Assembly (NCBI GenBank): GCA_963682175.1
Contig: OY821786.1
Location: forward strand, 28,108,501 to 28,172,500
Source: Triglochin maritima
Taxonomy: Eukaryota > Streptophyta > Magnoliopsida > Alismatales > Juncaginaceae
DNA: 64,000 nt
Direction of reading: 5' to 3'
The stretch's first letter is position 1, and each line of letters starts with the position of its first letter. The notes under the pieces are model-generated. The model had not been told where the DNA came from. It ran no database searches and was given only the letters and a program-made list of their open reading frames with translations. The translations under genes and the position numbers were made by a program. Positions 1 to 11,834 of the stretch are shown piece after piece.

Positions 1-251
1 AGCTATAATAATTGATAATCAACACGACAATCTTATCCCGGTAATTAATGTTCAATGTCAATTACCATGACTGTGAATAAATTTTGATTTATGTAAACCA
101 TTATATTTTAGAGCTCGATAGTTAAGGACCAAGAGTTTCTTCCTTAACACTTTTAAAAGACGAATACATTAATCAAGGAACAAAATGTTTGCACATCCAA
201 TTCATAATAATTGATATATAAAAGTAAAACTTTTAGAACACATTCCTTTCA
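1..251 (-). mobile_element. LTR fragment, family C (start of the LTR, minus orientation)
   Basis: This stretch matches, with interruptions, the first part of the family C LTR seen at 7887-8876 plus 10287-10386 (same orientation) and at 51729 onward (opposite orientation). Shared landmarks are the segment on a gene-like 'taaggaccaa' run near 123-134, the 'agacgaata' stretch near 159-167 and the terminal 'gaacacattc' near 236-245. On the minus strand the LTR would start at 251 with TG. The rest of the LTR lies left of the window, so its duplication cannot be checked. It carries no coding sequence. Confidence 0.75.
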
Positions 252-1309
252 GTTCTTCCCCCACCACACCCCCACCGTTTGGACCTCCGCCCCTTTCCGA
301 CAACCCTCCCACCAACAATCCTCGACTACTTCCTTCTCACCCAAACCAAACTCCCCATTGCTATGGAGCAGGACTATTATCCCTTTCTATTTCCCCAGGA
401 TACCACTGAAACATATGAGGATCTCTCATACTTCTTACTAGCAGAGAAATTATACCCTTCCCAACCAGAACCAACATCTCCGCAACCCCCACAACGACTA
501 CTACCACTTCGCATCCACTAACCATCCCACTTGCCACCACCAACTACCACATCACCACTGTTGACTACGGAGAAAGGCAATGGCCCCATAGTGGAGGAGA
601 CCCAAGCAATAAAGAAGCGAGCACCTCATACATCCAGACCCCATAACACCCCTCTAAAGCCCATACCAACAATGTGGGGGCGAAGCCTCTAGCTATCGCT
701 CGACCTCCTCCCACACAAACGCCCTACACAAGAGGCTCCTACTCCCCGTCCAACAAAAAAACCTTCCAGATGGAGTCTTCCAAGCCCCTATACCACTACC
801 ACTCTTTGGCTCCTCACAGAGGAATTTCAATTGCGGTTTATACTAGGCCCTGGTAAAACCTCTGCCCCGATGACCACCCGAATCACCAGCATGCCATGAA
901 GGCTTACCCACCCATCGTCTATCCAGATCACCCCAACCAAAACTTCTCCACCCACACCAATCTCACCAAATACCACCCCACCATTTAGGAAAATGATTTC
1001 TGGACGCCGACATCAAGGACGCCCTTAAAAAGGACAACCCCTTAAAAAGGACAACCCCCTACGTAGAGAGGACACCCCAGAAGTGATGAAATACACTGCA
1101 AAATGATGAACAAACCCGTGTTTAAAAATGACACCCCCTATATAAAAAGGACAAACACTACCTATAAAAAGGTATCGCGTCTTGGATACCGTGTGTTCTT
1201 ATATAAGGGTTCCACCATTTACTACCCAAAGTTCTGAGGTAGCCCCGACTTGATACTAAGAGTCAGAGGCGTTTCCATGAAGGTACTTCATTGGAATAGT
1301 CGGGAGGTA
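252..1309 (+). pseudogene. Probable 5' part of the LINE (ORF1 remnant region)
   Basis: The region lies directly upstream of a recognisable L1 ORF2 start (1277). Short open stretches (279-521, 674-856) are proline/threonine rich and broken by stops. One frame reads through LPTTLPPTILDYF and later EEFQLRFILGPW, which could be remains of a plant L1 ORF1, but I see no zinc knuckle and no firm domain. At 1015-1170 there is an irregular repeat of 'aaaaaggacaa' units. The call rests mainly on position. The alternative is 3' internal sequence of the LTR element whose LTR ends at 251, because a purine-rich minus-strand tract adjoins that LTR. Confidence 0.4.
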
Positions 1310-1954
1310 GCAATTATTGGATTTCGTCTCATGCTTATGTGTATAATTTTAAAAAACTTATATACGCAAGCAATATCATTTTCATATTTTTCAACAACTT
1401 TATATAAAAAACTTTCTGATTGTATTTCAATATATATTATATACTAATCAGTATTAAAATACACAAGTTGATCATACTTCAAAGAGTTGTCAAACTCTTT
1501 TGAATCGTCGGAAGTCGGGTTGTACTTGAATCGCCTCAGAATTTCTTTCAAGTGTTCACCAAACTCTAAACAAGATTAGAGAGATCGAAGATAGCCAATC
1601 AACCTCTAATACAAGGTTAGAATCTAGCTAATAACCCATTTTATGCTCCAAATAATTTAATCCCTCAAGCACTCAATTAATAGAGAGAATTTTCGGATGG
1701 AATGATGGAGAATATGGAGAGGAGAACGTTTTTCTTTAATTAAACAAAGGAAGGGCGGATGAACCTATTTATAGGGCATCCTCAAACGCACATCTTTTGT
1801 ACACCACTTACACATGATCCCTTGATTATCTCTCCTCTAAACCAATCATATTTTGACACATCATCATCACATAACCTCCTTTCACCAAGTTGGAAGAAAT
1901 CCAGCCCATGATCAGAAAAATTCTCTTATTCATGCAGGCAAGATTGTGGTCCAA

Positions 1955-2220
1955 AGGTCGACCGAAATAACCAATCGTTCGACTGATTGGTTACAAATCA
2001 ACAATTTTGCTCGGACTATAAGCCCAGACGGTCGACCGTTTAGCTACAGGAAAAGTTCATGTTATTTTTGGTCGGACTGTGTTTCATGTGGATTGATTGA
2101 TTCCCTACCAAGAACGCTTCAGATAATTTCGGTCGAACCACGAAACACACCGGTCGACCGTTTCCTTACCGGGATTGCTCATGATAATTTCGGTCGAACC
2201 GCACGTCCACCCAGTCGACC
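1955..2220 (-). repeat. GGTCGACCG motif cluster in family C LTR
   Basis: Three exact copies of the palindrome GGTCGACCG and several degenerate ones (for example tcgttcgactga, gtcggactg, gtcgaaccg) lie 190-450 bp upstream of the TATA box of this minus-oriented LTR, that is in U3. The right edge is the deletion junction with the nested Tekay element. Confidence 0.75.
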
Positions 2221-5200
2221 GTCTTCATCCTCTTCCACCAGAAATACCTTTGAAGATCTCTATACATCTTCGTGCTGCCCGGGTGGATCGAATAACGGGA
2301 TCTGTGTGCCTCCTCTAGAATGTCCTTCCTCAGATCGCCTCCCTTCGGCACCCAGACACGACCTCTGAACCTCAGTCCACCATCAATTCCAATACTGAAG
2401 TCGGACCCATCTCTGGCAGCAAACTGTAACAACCCAGCTAACTCATCATCAGCACTCTGAGCCTGAACAATACTCGAGACCAACTGAGGCTCCACTCTCA
2501 GCCCGACAATCACTGCACCTCGTGACTCATCGGTGAACGGTCTCCACTCGGTCAACGCCTCAAGCAGCTTCCACTCCTCAATACACAGACCTGCTGCGGT
2601 GACCTCCACCTTCCTGCTCAAAGCATCAGCAACTGAATTTGCCTTCTCCAGATTGTACGAGATGGTGAAATCATAATCCTTAATCAGCTCGAGCCATCTG
2701 TGTTGCCTCATATTCAACTCCTTCTGCGAAAACAGATACTTCAGGCTCTGATGATCAGTGAAAACCTCGAACTGCTTGCCGTACGAGGAGTGCATCCAAG
2801 TCTTCAAAGCGTGCACGACCGCCGCCAACTCCAAATCATGAGTGGAGTAATTCCTCTCGTACACCTTCAGCTGCCTCGAAGCATATGCAACCACCTGCCC
2901 GTGCTGCATGAGTACACATCCCAGTCCAACGCCTGACGCGTCACTGTAAATGACAAATCCACCACTGCCACTGGGAAGTGTCAGAACTGGAGCAGTCGTC
3001 AGCCGACTCTTCAGTTCCTTGAAGCTGTCCTCGCACTTCTGGGACCACACGAACTCAACGCCCTTCCGCGTCAAAGCCGTCAACGGCGAAGCCAACCTCG
3101 AGAAATCCTGGATAAAATGGCGATAATAACCTGCCAGACCCACAAAGCTCCTGACCTCTGCCACACTCGTCGGGGCTCTCCACTGCGTAAGGGCCTCAAC
3201 CTTCGCTGGATCTACCGAAATCCCCTCTCCTGATATGATGTGCCCCAGAAAGGCGACACTGCTCAGCCAGAACTCGCACTTCGAAAACTTGGCATACAAC
3301 TCATGATCCCTCAAAATGCCCAGTACGACTCTCAAGTGCTCTCGATGCTGCTCCACATCTGGCGAGTAGACCAAAATATCATCCACGAAGACAATCACAA
3401 ACCGATCGAGGTACTGACTGAATGTCCGGTTCATCAAATCCATAAACGCTGCAGGCGCGTTCGTCAACCCGAACAGCATCACCAAAAACTCGTAATGCCC
3501 GTACCTCGTCCTGAAAGTTGTCTTCTGCACATCTGCCTCTCTGATCCTCAACTGATGATAACCGGATCGCAAATCAATCTTCGAGAACACCTGCGCTGAC
3601 TGCAACTGGTCAAACAGGTCCTCGATCCTGGGCAAGGGATACTGATTCCTAACGGTAACCTTGTTCAGCATCCTGTAGTCAATACACATTCGCAGCGATC
3701 CATCCTTCTTCTTCACGAAGAGTACCGGCGCTTCCCAAGGCGAGACACTGGGGCGGATAAACCCCGTATCCATCAGATCCTGCAACTGCTTCTTCAGCTC
3801 TGCCAGCTCAGCAGGTGCCATCCGATACGGCGCCTTCGACTGCGGCGTAGTCCCAGCTACCAAATCGATCCCAAACTCAATCTCTCTGTGAGGCGGCAAC
3901 CCGGAGACATCATTTGCAAAGACCTCTGGGAACTCCCGGACAATCTCGATTTCCTCCAATCTCCTCGCCTCTGGATCTGGAACTACCAAAGTGGTCACGA
4001 AAGCTCTGCAACCCTGCTGCAACAACTTCTGTGCCCTCACTGCTGAAACAACCACTCTGCCCCCTCTATCCTTCGTCCCCCTGATCAGCACATCAGGTAG
4101 ACCCTTCCTCGGGATCAGGATCTTCTTCTCCCGGCACAAAACTCGCACATCGTACTGGGACAGCCAATCCATCCCCAGTATGACGTCGAAGTCCTCCATC
4201 GGCAACAATATCAGGTCAGCCGGAAACTCCTGATCTCCCGAAACAATCGTGGTGCTGGGAAGAAAGCTCCCCACAATGCCCACCAGACCCAAGGGTGTGC
4301 TGACTTCCAACGTGACAGTCAACATCGCAGGGGTACGGCCCAACACGCTCGCAAATCGCTCCGAGATGAACGAGTGTGTAGCCCCACAATCAAACAACAC
4401 TCTCGCACTCAACCCAGCAACAAAGAGCGTACCTTCCACCACCGTGCTGGCGTCTCTCGCCTCATCCGCCTGGATGGTAAAGACCCGTCCAGTCCTCTGA
4501 CCCTACTGTGGCGGCGCAAAAGGTCGGCGACCTCCGCCTCTGCCTGATGCTGGTGGCCCTGAATGCCTGCTGGACCCACCTGGCCTGGCTTTCCACACCC
4601 GTGACAAACCCCACGACCCCAACACTCTTCGGAGTGAACTCTGCCACAACCTCTGCACGCCTCAGGCTGGCGTGGCCCACTTCCTCCAATCCGGGGCCTC
4701 TTGCCCGGGTTCCCTACTAGCGGAGCACCCGGACGTCCACTGACCTTCCCCGGTGCTCTCCTGGCCTCAGCATAATTCTGCTGGTAATCCTGATCGATGA
4801 TCGTCGCAAACCGCACGACATCGGCCAGCGTCTGTGGCATACTGTATGTCACCTGAGTACAGAGGTGCTTCCTCAGCCCCCGTATGAACTTCCTCGCCTT
4901 CTGCAGCGGCGTCACGCAAATCTCCGGACAGTAACGCTCCAACGCGTTGAACCTCCGGGTATACTCAGCCAGGGTCGCCCCTCCCTGCTCGAGAGTCATA
5001 AACTCCTCTCGCCTCCCATCTCTGACATGCTCTGGGAAATACTGCTCGTTGAACTCCCGCAGGAATTCCTCCCAGCTGATCTCAGTCCTGCCCTCAAACA
5101 CCACTGCAGATGTGGTCCTTCACCAGTTGGACGCATCTCCGCCCAACACATACGCTGCCAAGCCTATCTGCCTCTCAGGCGGGCACTCAATCGCCTGAAG

Positions 5201-5464
5201 GATCTCCTAAATCTTCAGGACCCAGTCCTCCGCAGCCTCAAACTCTCCTCTACCATCAAAAGTAGGTGGGTGCTGTCTCATAAAGCGGTCGAGCATCGCT
5301 CCTGCCGCTGCTGGCTCTCCTTTGCGTGACTGGCGATCCAACATCGCTCCCAGTCGCCCCACCGTGTCATAGAGCATCCGCCGCTCCTCTGCCCAGTCCG
5401 CGCCCCCAGTCTCACTGCTGGTGCTACGGTCTCGTGGGGGAGGTCTCACGCGTCTCGGAGGCAT
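2221..5464 (-). pseudogene. Tekay I gag-pol, broken and 3'-truncated
   Basis: The start at 5464 gives [13 protein letters not shown], as in the intact copy. Gag has two in-frame stops (5207 and about 5120), each one transition away from the codon in the intact element. A small deletion of about 28 bp just after CHGCGKPG removes the second half of the zinc knuckle and shifts the frame (near 4590-4630). From 4442 a long open frame covers retropepsin (FDCGATHSF), reverse transcriptase ([10 protein letters not shown]), RNase H ([10 protein letters not shown]) and the integrase HHCC start ([13 protein letters not shown]), ending after KRMKT at the 2221 junction; beyond it the frame runs into LTR sequence. 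It cannot encode a working polyprotein. Confidence 0.92.
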
Positions 5465-5569
5465 CTATACACAAAGAAAACAACACACGTCAAAACCATA
5501 AATGCATGAACTAATGCAGACTCTAAACTCTAAGTGTGGCTTCTTTGGATAAGGACATTGGAACCGACC

Positions 5570-5581
5570 GCTCTGATACCA
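5570..5581 (-). promoter_or_regulatory. Primer binding site, tRNA-iMet type (Tekay I)
   Basis: On the minus strand this reads TGGTATCAGAGC, complementary to the 3' end of plant initiator methionine tRNA. It lies 3 bp from the end of the 5' LTR, as expected for priming of minus-strand cDNA. Confidence 0.92.
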
Positions 5582-5584
5582 AGT

Positions 5585-7886
5585 TGTAACATACTCAACA
5601 CAGCGGAAAATTTAAAATTTTAATAACACACAATCAACAGAGGATATTACGCAAATACTAAACACAAGTGCACCAACATATATATATATATATATATTAA
5701 CATCAGAGTATTTCAACAGTTGTGATTACATCAAAAGACTATACAAATGGAAGCAGTAATCACTCGACCTCAACTGAGAGAAAGCTGGATCTGGTAGCAG
5801 TGCCCCTCTCCTCGGTCACCACCCCCTATCGTCGCTCACGGCCTGAAAGTAAACATGCAACAATGCCTGAGACCCTAGCATGCAATTCCACTGAACAAGA
5901 AAGCATCTCAGATAAAAGGCTGGGCTCCAGGGCTCTTTCACCCAACCACAGCACACACCAAGGTCACGGGGCTCCAGGTCTAATCTCAACCAACCACCGT
6001 ACCACACACTCGTCGCCAAACTGGGCTCCAGGTCTAATCTCAACCAACCGCAGCTACCACGACACGACCAAGGGCTCCAGGTCTATTTTCAACCAACCCA
6101 AACGCATAAGGGCTCCAGGTCTATTTTCAACCAACCCCTACATGCAGTCCCTGCTCAGGCTCCAGGCCTCTTTCAGCCAACCTGAACGCACTACGGGGCT
6201 CCAGGTCTAATCTCAACCAACCCCGTACAGACTAGCAGGGCTCCAGGTCTATTTTCAACCAACCGCAGCTCTCACACAGTCACGGGGCTCCAGGTCTCTT
6301 TCAACCAACCACCGCAACACCACAATTCTAAGCTGGGCCTCAGGCCTATTTCAGCCAATCCCAAGCTCTCGCACCGTCATGGGGCTCCAGGTCTATTTCA
6401 ACCAACCACCGCAACTCTCGTGCACCCTAGCACACTTGCCGGAAGAACATCGTCACCACACTCGTCCCACACGGACGACCACAACGACAACACCTCCATA
6501 GTGCAAAACTGGACACAAACGGTCGACCGAACCAAAAGTCCCGGTCGACCAAATCAAGCAAATACAGGGCAAATCACCTCGACCGGCCCTCCCTCGGTCG
6601 ACCGATTTCCCAAACCACACTCGTTTGGTCGAACCAAAGTCAAGGGACGGTCGACCGTTTAAATGGTCAACTCCCAGGTTCAACGAACAAAACGACCATT
6701 CGGTCGAACGGCAAAGGGCGTTCGACCAAAAGTCACCAGGGACAAATCCCACAACGAATTCGGTCGAACGCCCGAGCACTCTCGGTCGACCGAATCCCAC
6801 CAGGGAATAATCCCTCACTCGCACCACGAGTCCGGTCGAATGTCGAGACCTCCTCGGTGGACCGAATTCCTCCAGAGCGTTCCCCACGCTCAGCACACAA
6901 GTCCGGTCGACCGAAACTACCTTCGGTCGAACCGACCACTATTCTCACTTAAGTCACGGTCGGACGAAGTCAATGAGCGGTCGACCATTTGGATGATCAA
7001 TCGCTCCCAACCGACTTAAGACAGTGCACACGGTCGAACGGCAAAGGGGACCCATTCGGCCGAATCTCACCAGGCTTGCCTCCCATGCATAATCGGTTGA
7101 CCACCCCTGGGGCATCGTTCGACCGATTTGAGGCAGAACCCGAATTCTCTTCACGAACGGTCGACCGTTTGCATCAACCGGTCGACCGATCAGGCAGTGA
7201 AATCTGCTGCATGTTTACTTGCGACGAACTGAAAGGCCTACCGTCGACTTCCAAATACTCACGCTAACTAAGAGAGCGAGCTTGACATACCGGAAGGCTT
7301 GAAGAAGCCTTTGAAGAACCGCGACGACGCCTCCACGAGCACGTCTCCCCAAATCACGATCCGTCGACGAACCTCGCGTCCAAACGACGATCAACACCTC
7401 CTCGGCGATCCACACTCACGATTCCACCTCCGGCAACCTCCATCAACCAACCACGAGCACCCAAAACCACAGAAATGAGTAAGGTCGAGGGAGAGAGAAT
7501 CCAAGCAAAAAAGGGACGGAATAGCACCCAACACAAGTCACCTCCACGCACGGCTCCGAGTTCCACTTGCCAGAGACCACCTCTTCTTCCACGCCGGAGC
7601 ACACCTACTCGCCGGAGCTCAACCTAGGAGAGAGAGAGAGAGAGTGAGACGTGAGTGAGAGCAAGGTAAGGGAGAGAGAGAAAATCACAAAATAAATATC
7701 TCCTCCCAAACCAATCCACACCATCCATTCCAATCCATCCATCTCCACCACTCATCTCATCCCACTCCATCTCAACCCCTCATCCATCCATCTTCAATCC
7801 AAGCCATCCATCACCATCTCCCCCCTAATCACCACCTAAACAACAACAAAGCACAATTAGGATTAGGATTAGGATAGAATCCTACA
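5585..7886 (-). repeat. 5' LTR of Tekay I
   Basis: The LTR is 2302 bp, starting on the minus strand with TGTAGGATTCTATCC at 7886 and ending with gttaca at 5585. It holds the same internal landmarks as the LTRs at 10424 and 17284: a GGTCGACCG array (about 6520-7190) and a tandem array of units containing 'agacctggagc' (about 5925-6410, roughly eleven units). A (TA)n run lies at 5679-5700. The array reads open as a 162-codon plus-strand frame, which I treat as chance. Confidence 0.9.
6520..7190 (-). repeat. Paired GGTCGACCG array in Tekay I LTR
   Basis: This is the same array as at 11036-11725 but more decayed: many copies read ggtcgaacg, ggtggaccg or ggtcgaacc. The pair spacing is retained where both members can be seen. 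Confidence 0.85.
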
Positions 7887-8876
7887 TCTAATGTTGCAGA
7901 TCACAATATATCATGTAATATATTATCATATATATTGTCAAAACATTATACCTCATAATATATACATCTCATATGAATTTATTTGTTATTCTAACCATGT
8001 CGTTATCGCGACTTATTAATTTTGTTATTTTACCATTTGTATTTTAATACATTACATAAAACACAAAATTATATTTCTTGTTCCCCAGTTTTGTGGTGTG
8101 ACCTATAGGAGGATCTAAGTTATGTTGATAATGATATAGAACACTTTATGTCATAAACTATAAGGGATATCTAGATATACACTATAATTATCTAAATAAC
8201 AAAGATGTTTTGCTCACTTGAACAGAACACGATCCATTTAGTGATATATAAAATATCACTTATGTCTATCCTTGCCTCATGATATTACGAATATTATATA
8301 AAGTAGGAATGCGTCATCTTTGTATTATATATTCTTTTCTTGATCTCTTAAGCTAATTATAAATATGTAATTATACACAAGTTATATTGTGCACATTATA
8401 ACTACGCTTTCTCAATGAGCCCATTAATATCATCACTCAAGTCAAGATGGGCAATAATAATCTTTTGACACATAGCTTTTTGCCGCACAAGTAATATATA
8501 ACCAATTAATATCTTTATCACTATACGTAATGATAACTTTTGATAATAATCAAATTACATACTTCTCATGTGAAAAAGATATAAGTTTCATATCTTAGAT
8601 TCAAAGACACAATGAAAATATTATTGACACAAACACAATTCCATAATGTTTCATTTATTAGGTCTATTCAATATATGTAAGAAAATATTTTTTTATTTAT
8701 ACTCATGTTGTTAAATACTTGTAGAGCTACAATATCCTTTAACCAATATGACAATCTTATCTCAGTAATTAATGTTCCATGTTAATCACCACGAATGTGG
8801 ATTTCTTTTGATTTATGCAAACCATTACCTTTTAGAACTCTACGGTTAAGGACCAATAGCTTCTTCCTTATCACTT

Positions 8877-10281
8877 TGATTGACATCATTTCATGCTTAC
8901 ATTTGTATCTTATATCCATTATCTTTCACCTAAACAATGTTACGTAATGAGCTTTATGTTTGAATTTCAGAAATAAAGAGGTTTGAAGAGAAGAGACATG
9001 GAAGGAACCAAAAGCAAGGAAAAAAGACTTAATTGTGAGACCTGGGGACTAAGATGCAAGGAAGAAGGACCTGAACGTAAGACCAAAGGACCTAAGAGCA
9101 AAACAGAAACTCCACACCATCATAGGAGTATTTTGCCAATTCGATTTGGGTTGGAGCTCCAACAAGCAAAGTAGATGCATCCAAGACCAACAAATACATC
9201 AAGAAAAGCCCAGAATGAAAACCAACGCGATCCGGATCCAGTAGACCGCTGATTGGCGGTCCGGATCACTCCGGATCCGCTAAGACTTCTGGAGCGCGTG
9301 TATTAGAGGATGTTTAGTTTATTTTTGGTATTTGTATAGTCCCACATCGGGGCATTGTCCCGGATTACCTTTTTCTATGGCTATAAATAAAACTCTTCAC
9401 CTTCCATTGTAATCACCCATTGCTTGTTGCATTATCTCTACTAAGGAGTAAGCCTTAAAGCAAAACTCAAGGTGGAGAAGAATGCTACCTTCAATGTGAG
9501 TCATTGTTAATAAAATAATTGTTCTTAGTTTCTTTTAATTTTGTCTTGTCTTTTAATTCTTGCATGCTTCTTTAGTTTAATTTCTTTTCAGCTTCTTTAA
9601 TATTTTTTGTTTGCTTAGTTTAATTGTCTTTCATTAGAATGTTTCATTTTGCTAATCTAGTTTGTAGTGTAATGAGTAGTGAGTAGTTTTATCCCCCTTT
9701 GGGGGGTGGAGTAATGTTTATACATGTTATGAAGATGGAATGAATGCTAAACTTTTGTGTATGTGAGAAGTGTTAGTATAGTTGTTTGATTAAAAATAAT
9801 ACTTACTTGATGGTTTCTGCCATAGTCTTCGGTACACTCCATGCTTGTCTAAGTGTCTTAATAACAAACTTGTCATGCTCATATTAATCACCTAGGTTAG
9901 TGCTTTGAATGATAGGTCTTGCCATTATGTACTTCTTATGCATTAACAAACACTAACTATACTTGAGCTTATTGCATGCATTCACCACACTTATTTCATG
10001 TGTACACACACTCCACCCCTTAGGGGCTTTTCATTCTTGAGTTCTATCTTCCTTGATTAGTTGCTTAGTTTAGTTTGTTTTACGATTTCATTTCCTCCTT
10101 TCTAGTTTACTAATTTAGATTAGTATAGTTTAGTGTAATCAATCTCTCTCTCTCTCTCCATTCCTTTCCACTCGGCTTCGAACAAACCAAAAGTCGACAC
10201 ACCTCCCTGTGGATCGACCCGTATTTGCCACCGCTTCAATGCGGCCGTGCACTTGCGGTTTAATATAAAACGTATCAATCA
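8877..10281 (+). mobile_element. Solo LTR, Athila-like
   Basis: This 1405-bp LTR begins TGATTGACATC and ends GTATCAATCA (7-bp inverted ends) and is flanked by the 5-bp duplication cactt (8872-8876, 10282-10286). The uninterrupted family C sequence can be read across it. A TATA box (ctataaataa) lies at 9381-9390, following a 'tcccacatcgggg' segment, and a conserved U5 block ending 'gtgcacttgcgg' is at 10208-10262. The same family forms LTRs at 42662, 43810 and 62242. No internal region remains, so it probably arose by LTR-LTR recombination. Confidence 0.92.
9381..9390 (+). promoter_or_regulatory. TATA box of Athila-like LTR
   Basis: The sequence ctataaataa lies about mid-LTR; the equivalent position in related LTRs also has a TATA-like box. 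It would drive genomic transcript synthesis in an active copy. Confidence 0.6.
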
Positions 10282-11035
10282 CACTTCCAAAAGACGAATA
10301 CATTAATTAAGGAACAAAATGTTTATACATTCAATTCAAAATAAAAGATATATAAAAGAATACTTTTAGAACACACATTCTTTTCTGCAATCCCCACACA
10401 ATTCGCGTTTTGCAGGCTCTAATTGTAGGATTCTAGCCTAATCCTAATCCTAATTGTGCTTTGTGGTTGATTAGGAGGTGATTAGGAATGGAAGGGTTGA
10501 GATGGAAAGGTATGGATTGGATGGTTGAGATTAGAGGAGGAGGAGATATTTATTGGTTTCTCTCTCTCTCTCTTGGTTGCTCTCTCTCGATCCTCTCTCT
10601 CTCCCTCCTGCAGTGCACTCCGGCGAGCGGTTCGAGCTCCGGCGTGTTGGTGGCCTCCGGTGTTGTGTGGAGCAGCGAAGGTGGTGGTTGGAGGTGAGTG
10701 GTGTTGGGTTCATTTCGTTCCCTTTTGCTTGGATCCTCTCTCTCTACCTCACTCGTGCTTTGTGGTCGTGGTTGGTTGGTAGAGGGCGACGGAGGTGACA
10801 TTGTGGCTGTGGATCGCCGAGGAGGTGATTGATCGTCGAGAGGACGCGAGATTCGTCGTCGAATTGCATTTTGGGGAGACGTGCTCGTGGAGGCGTCGTC
10901 GTGGTTCTTCAAGGGTCTCTTCAGACCTTTAGGTATGTCAAGCTCGCTCACTTAATCACCGTGAGTATTTGGAAGTCGACGGTAGGCCGTTTGGCTCGTC
11001 GTGAGTAAATGTGCAGCAGATTTCACTGTCTGGTC

Positions 11036-11725
11036 GGTCGACCGGTTTGTGCAAACGGTCGACCGTTTGTGAAGAGAATTCGGGCTCTGCCTCAAATCGG
11101 TCAAACGATGCCTGTGGGGCGGTCGACCGATTGCGCATAGGAGGCAAGCCTGGACGGATTCGGTCGACCGGGTCCCCTTTGCCGGTCGACCGTGTGCACT
11201 GTCTTAACTCGGTTGGGGGGCGTAGACTATCTAAACGGTCGACCGCCCTTTGATCTTGTCCGACCGTGACTTAAGTGGACCTTGTGGTGGGTTCGACCGA
11301 TTGAGGGTTCGGTCGACCGGACTTGTGCGCTGAGCGTGTGAAACGCTCTGGTGGAATTCGGTCGACCGAGGTGAGCTCGGCGTCCGACCGGATTCGTGGT
11401 GCGTGTGAGGGATTATTCCCTGGACGGATTCGGTCGACCGAGGTGTGCTCGGCGTTCGACCGAATTCGTTGTGGAGTTGTGGGATTTGTTCCCTGATGAC
11501 TTCCGGTCGACCGGGACCCCTTTTGTCGGTCGACCGATTGGTCGTTTTGTTCGTTGGACCGGGAGTTGACCATCTAAACGGTCGACCGTCCCTTGATTTG
11601 GGTTCGACCGAACAAGTGTGGTGTTGGGAATCGGTCGACCGATGGAGTGCCGGTCGAAGTGGATTGCCCTGTATTTGCTTGATTCGGTCGACCGGTACTT
11701 TTGGTTCGGTCGACCGTTTGTGTTC
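11036..11725 (+). repeat. Paired palindrome array (GGTCGACCG) in LTR
   Basis: Fifteen exact GGTCGACCG copies and several one- or two-base variants occur in about 690 bp. They form pairs with start-to-start distances of about 19-23 bp (for example 11036/11057, 11162/11184, 11432/11454, 11505/11528, 11686/11708). Pairs recur about every 53-75 bp. Flanking bases often extend the palindrome (aaacggtcgaccgttt). The sequence between motifs is mostly not conserved from pair to pair. Confidence 0.93.
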
Positions 11726-11834
11726 TGTTTTGCACTATGGAGGTGCTGTGGTCGTGGTTGCCCGTGTGGGGCGAGTCGTGGTGCCGATGTTCTTCCGGCA
11801 AGTGTGCGAGGTGCACGAGGGTTGCGGTGGTTGG

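Larger units (their letters stand above)
2221..7886 (-). mobile_element. Truncated Tekay-type Ty3/gypsy element (Tekay I)
   Basis: On the minus strand this has a full 5' LTR (5585-7886), a tRNA-iMet primer site (5570-5581) and gag-pol up to the integrase zinc finger, where it stops abruptly at 2221. The rest of integrase, the chromodomain, the polypurine tract and the 3' LTR are missing. It is the same family as the complete element at 10424-19507: protein and LTR match closely over their shared length. It sits inside the family C LTR; because one end is lost no target duplication can be shown. Confidence 0.9.
1315..10386 (-). mobile_element. Solo LTR, family C, with two nested insertions
   Basis: The LTR is in three pieces: 1315-2220, 7887-8876 and 10287-10386, about 1996 bp, against 2027 bp for the intact copy at 51729-53755. 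It is flanked by a 5-bp duplication gcaat (1310-1314 and 10387-10391) inside LINE ORF2. Termini are mutated from TG...CA. Shared blocks with the other copy include a stretch beginning 'gttcaccaaactctaaac' near 1555, a minus-strand TATA box (tatttatag, about 1767) and GGTCGACCG motifs upstream of it. The interruptions are a truncated Tekay element (2221-7886) and an Athila-like solo LTR (8877-10281). Only LTR sequence is seen, so the superfamily is not assigned. Confidence 0.8.

Noticed and set aside
2166..2220. Apparent C-terminal end of the Tekay I pol frame (after KRMKT)
   Set aside because: These residues come from family C LTR sequence across the deletion junction, not from integrase.
5722..6210. 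162-codon plus-strand frame opposite the Tekay I LTR, and the related 133-codon minus frames at 12010-12411 and 18832-19233
   Set aside because: They read through the LTR tandem array (repeating APGLISTN-like residues), vary with unit number and have no domain.
11036..11725. CRISPR-like look of the GGTCGACCG array
   Set aside because: The repeat is only 9 bp, spacing alternates, the sequence lies in plant LTRs and is present in both LTRs of one element. It is not a CRISPR array.
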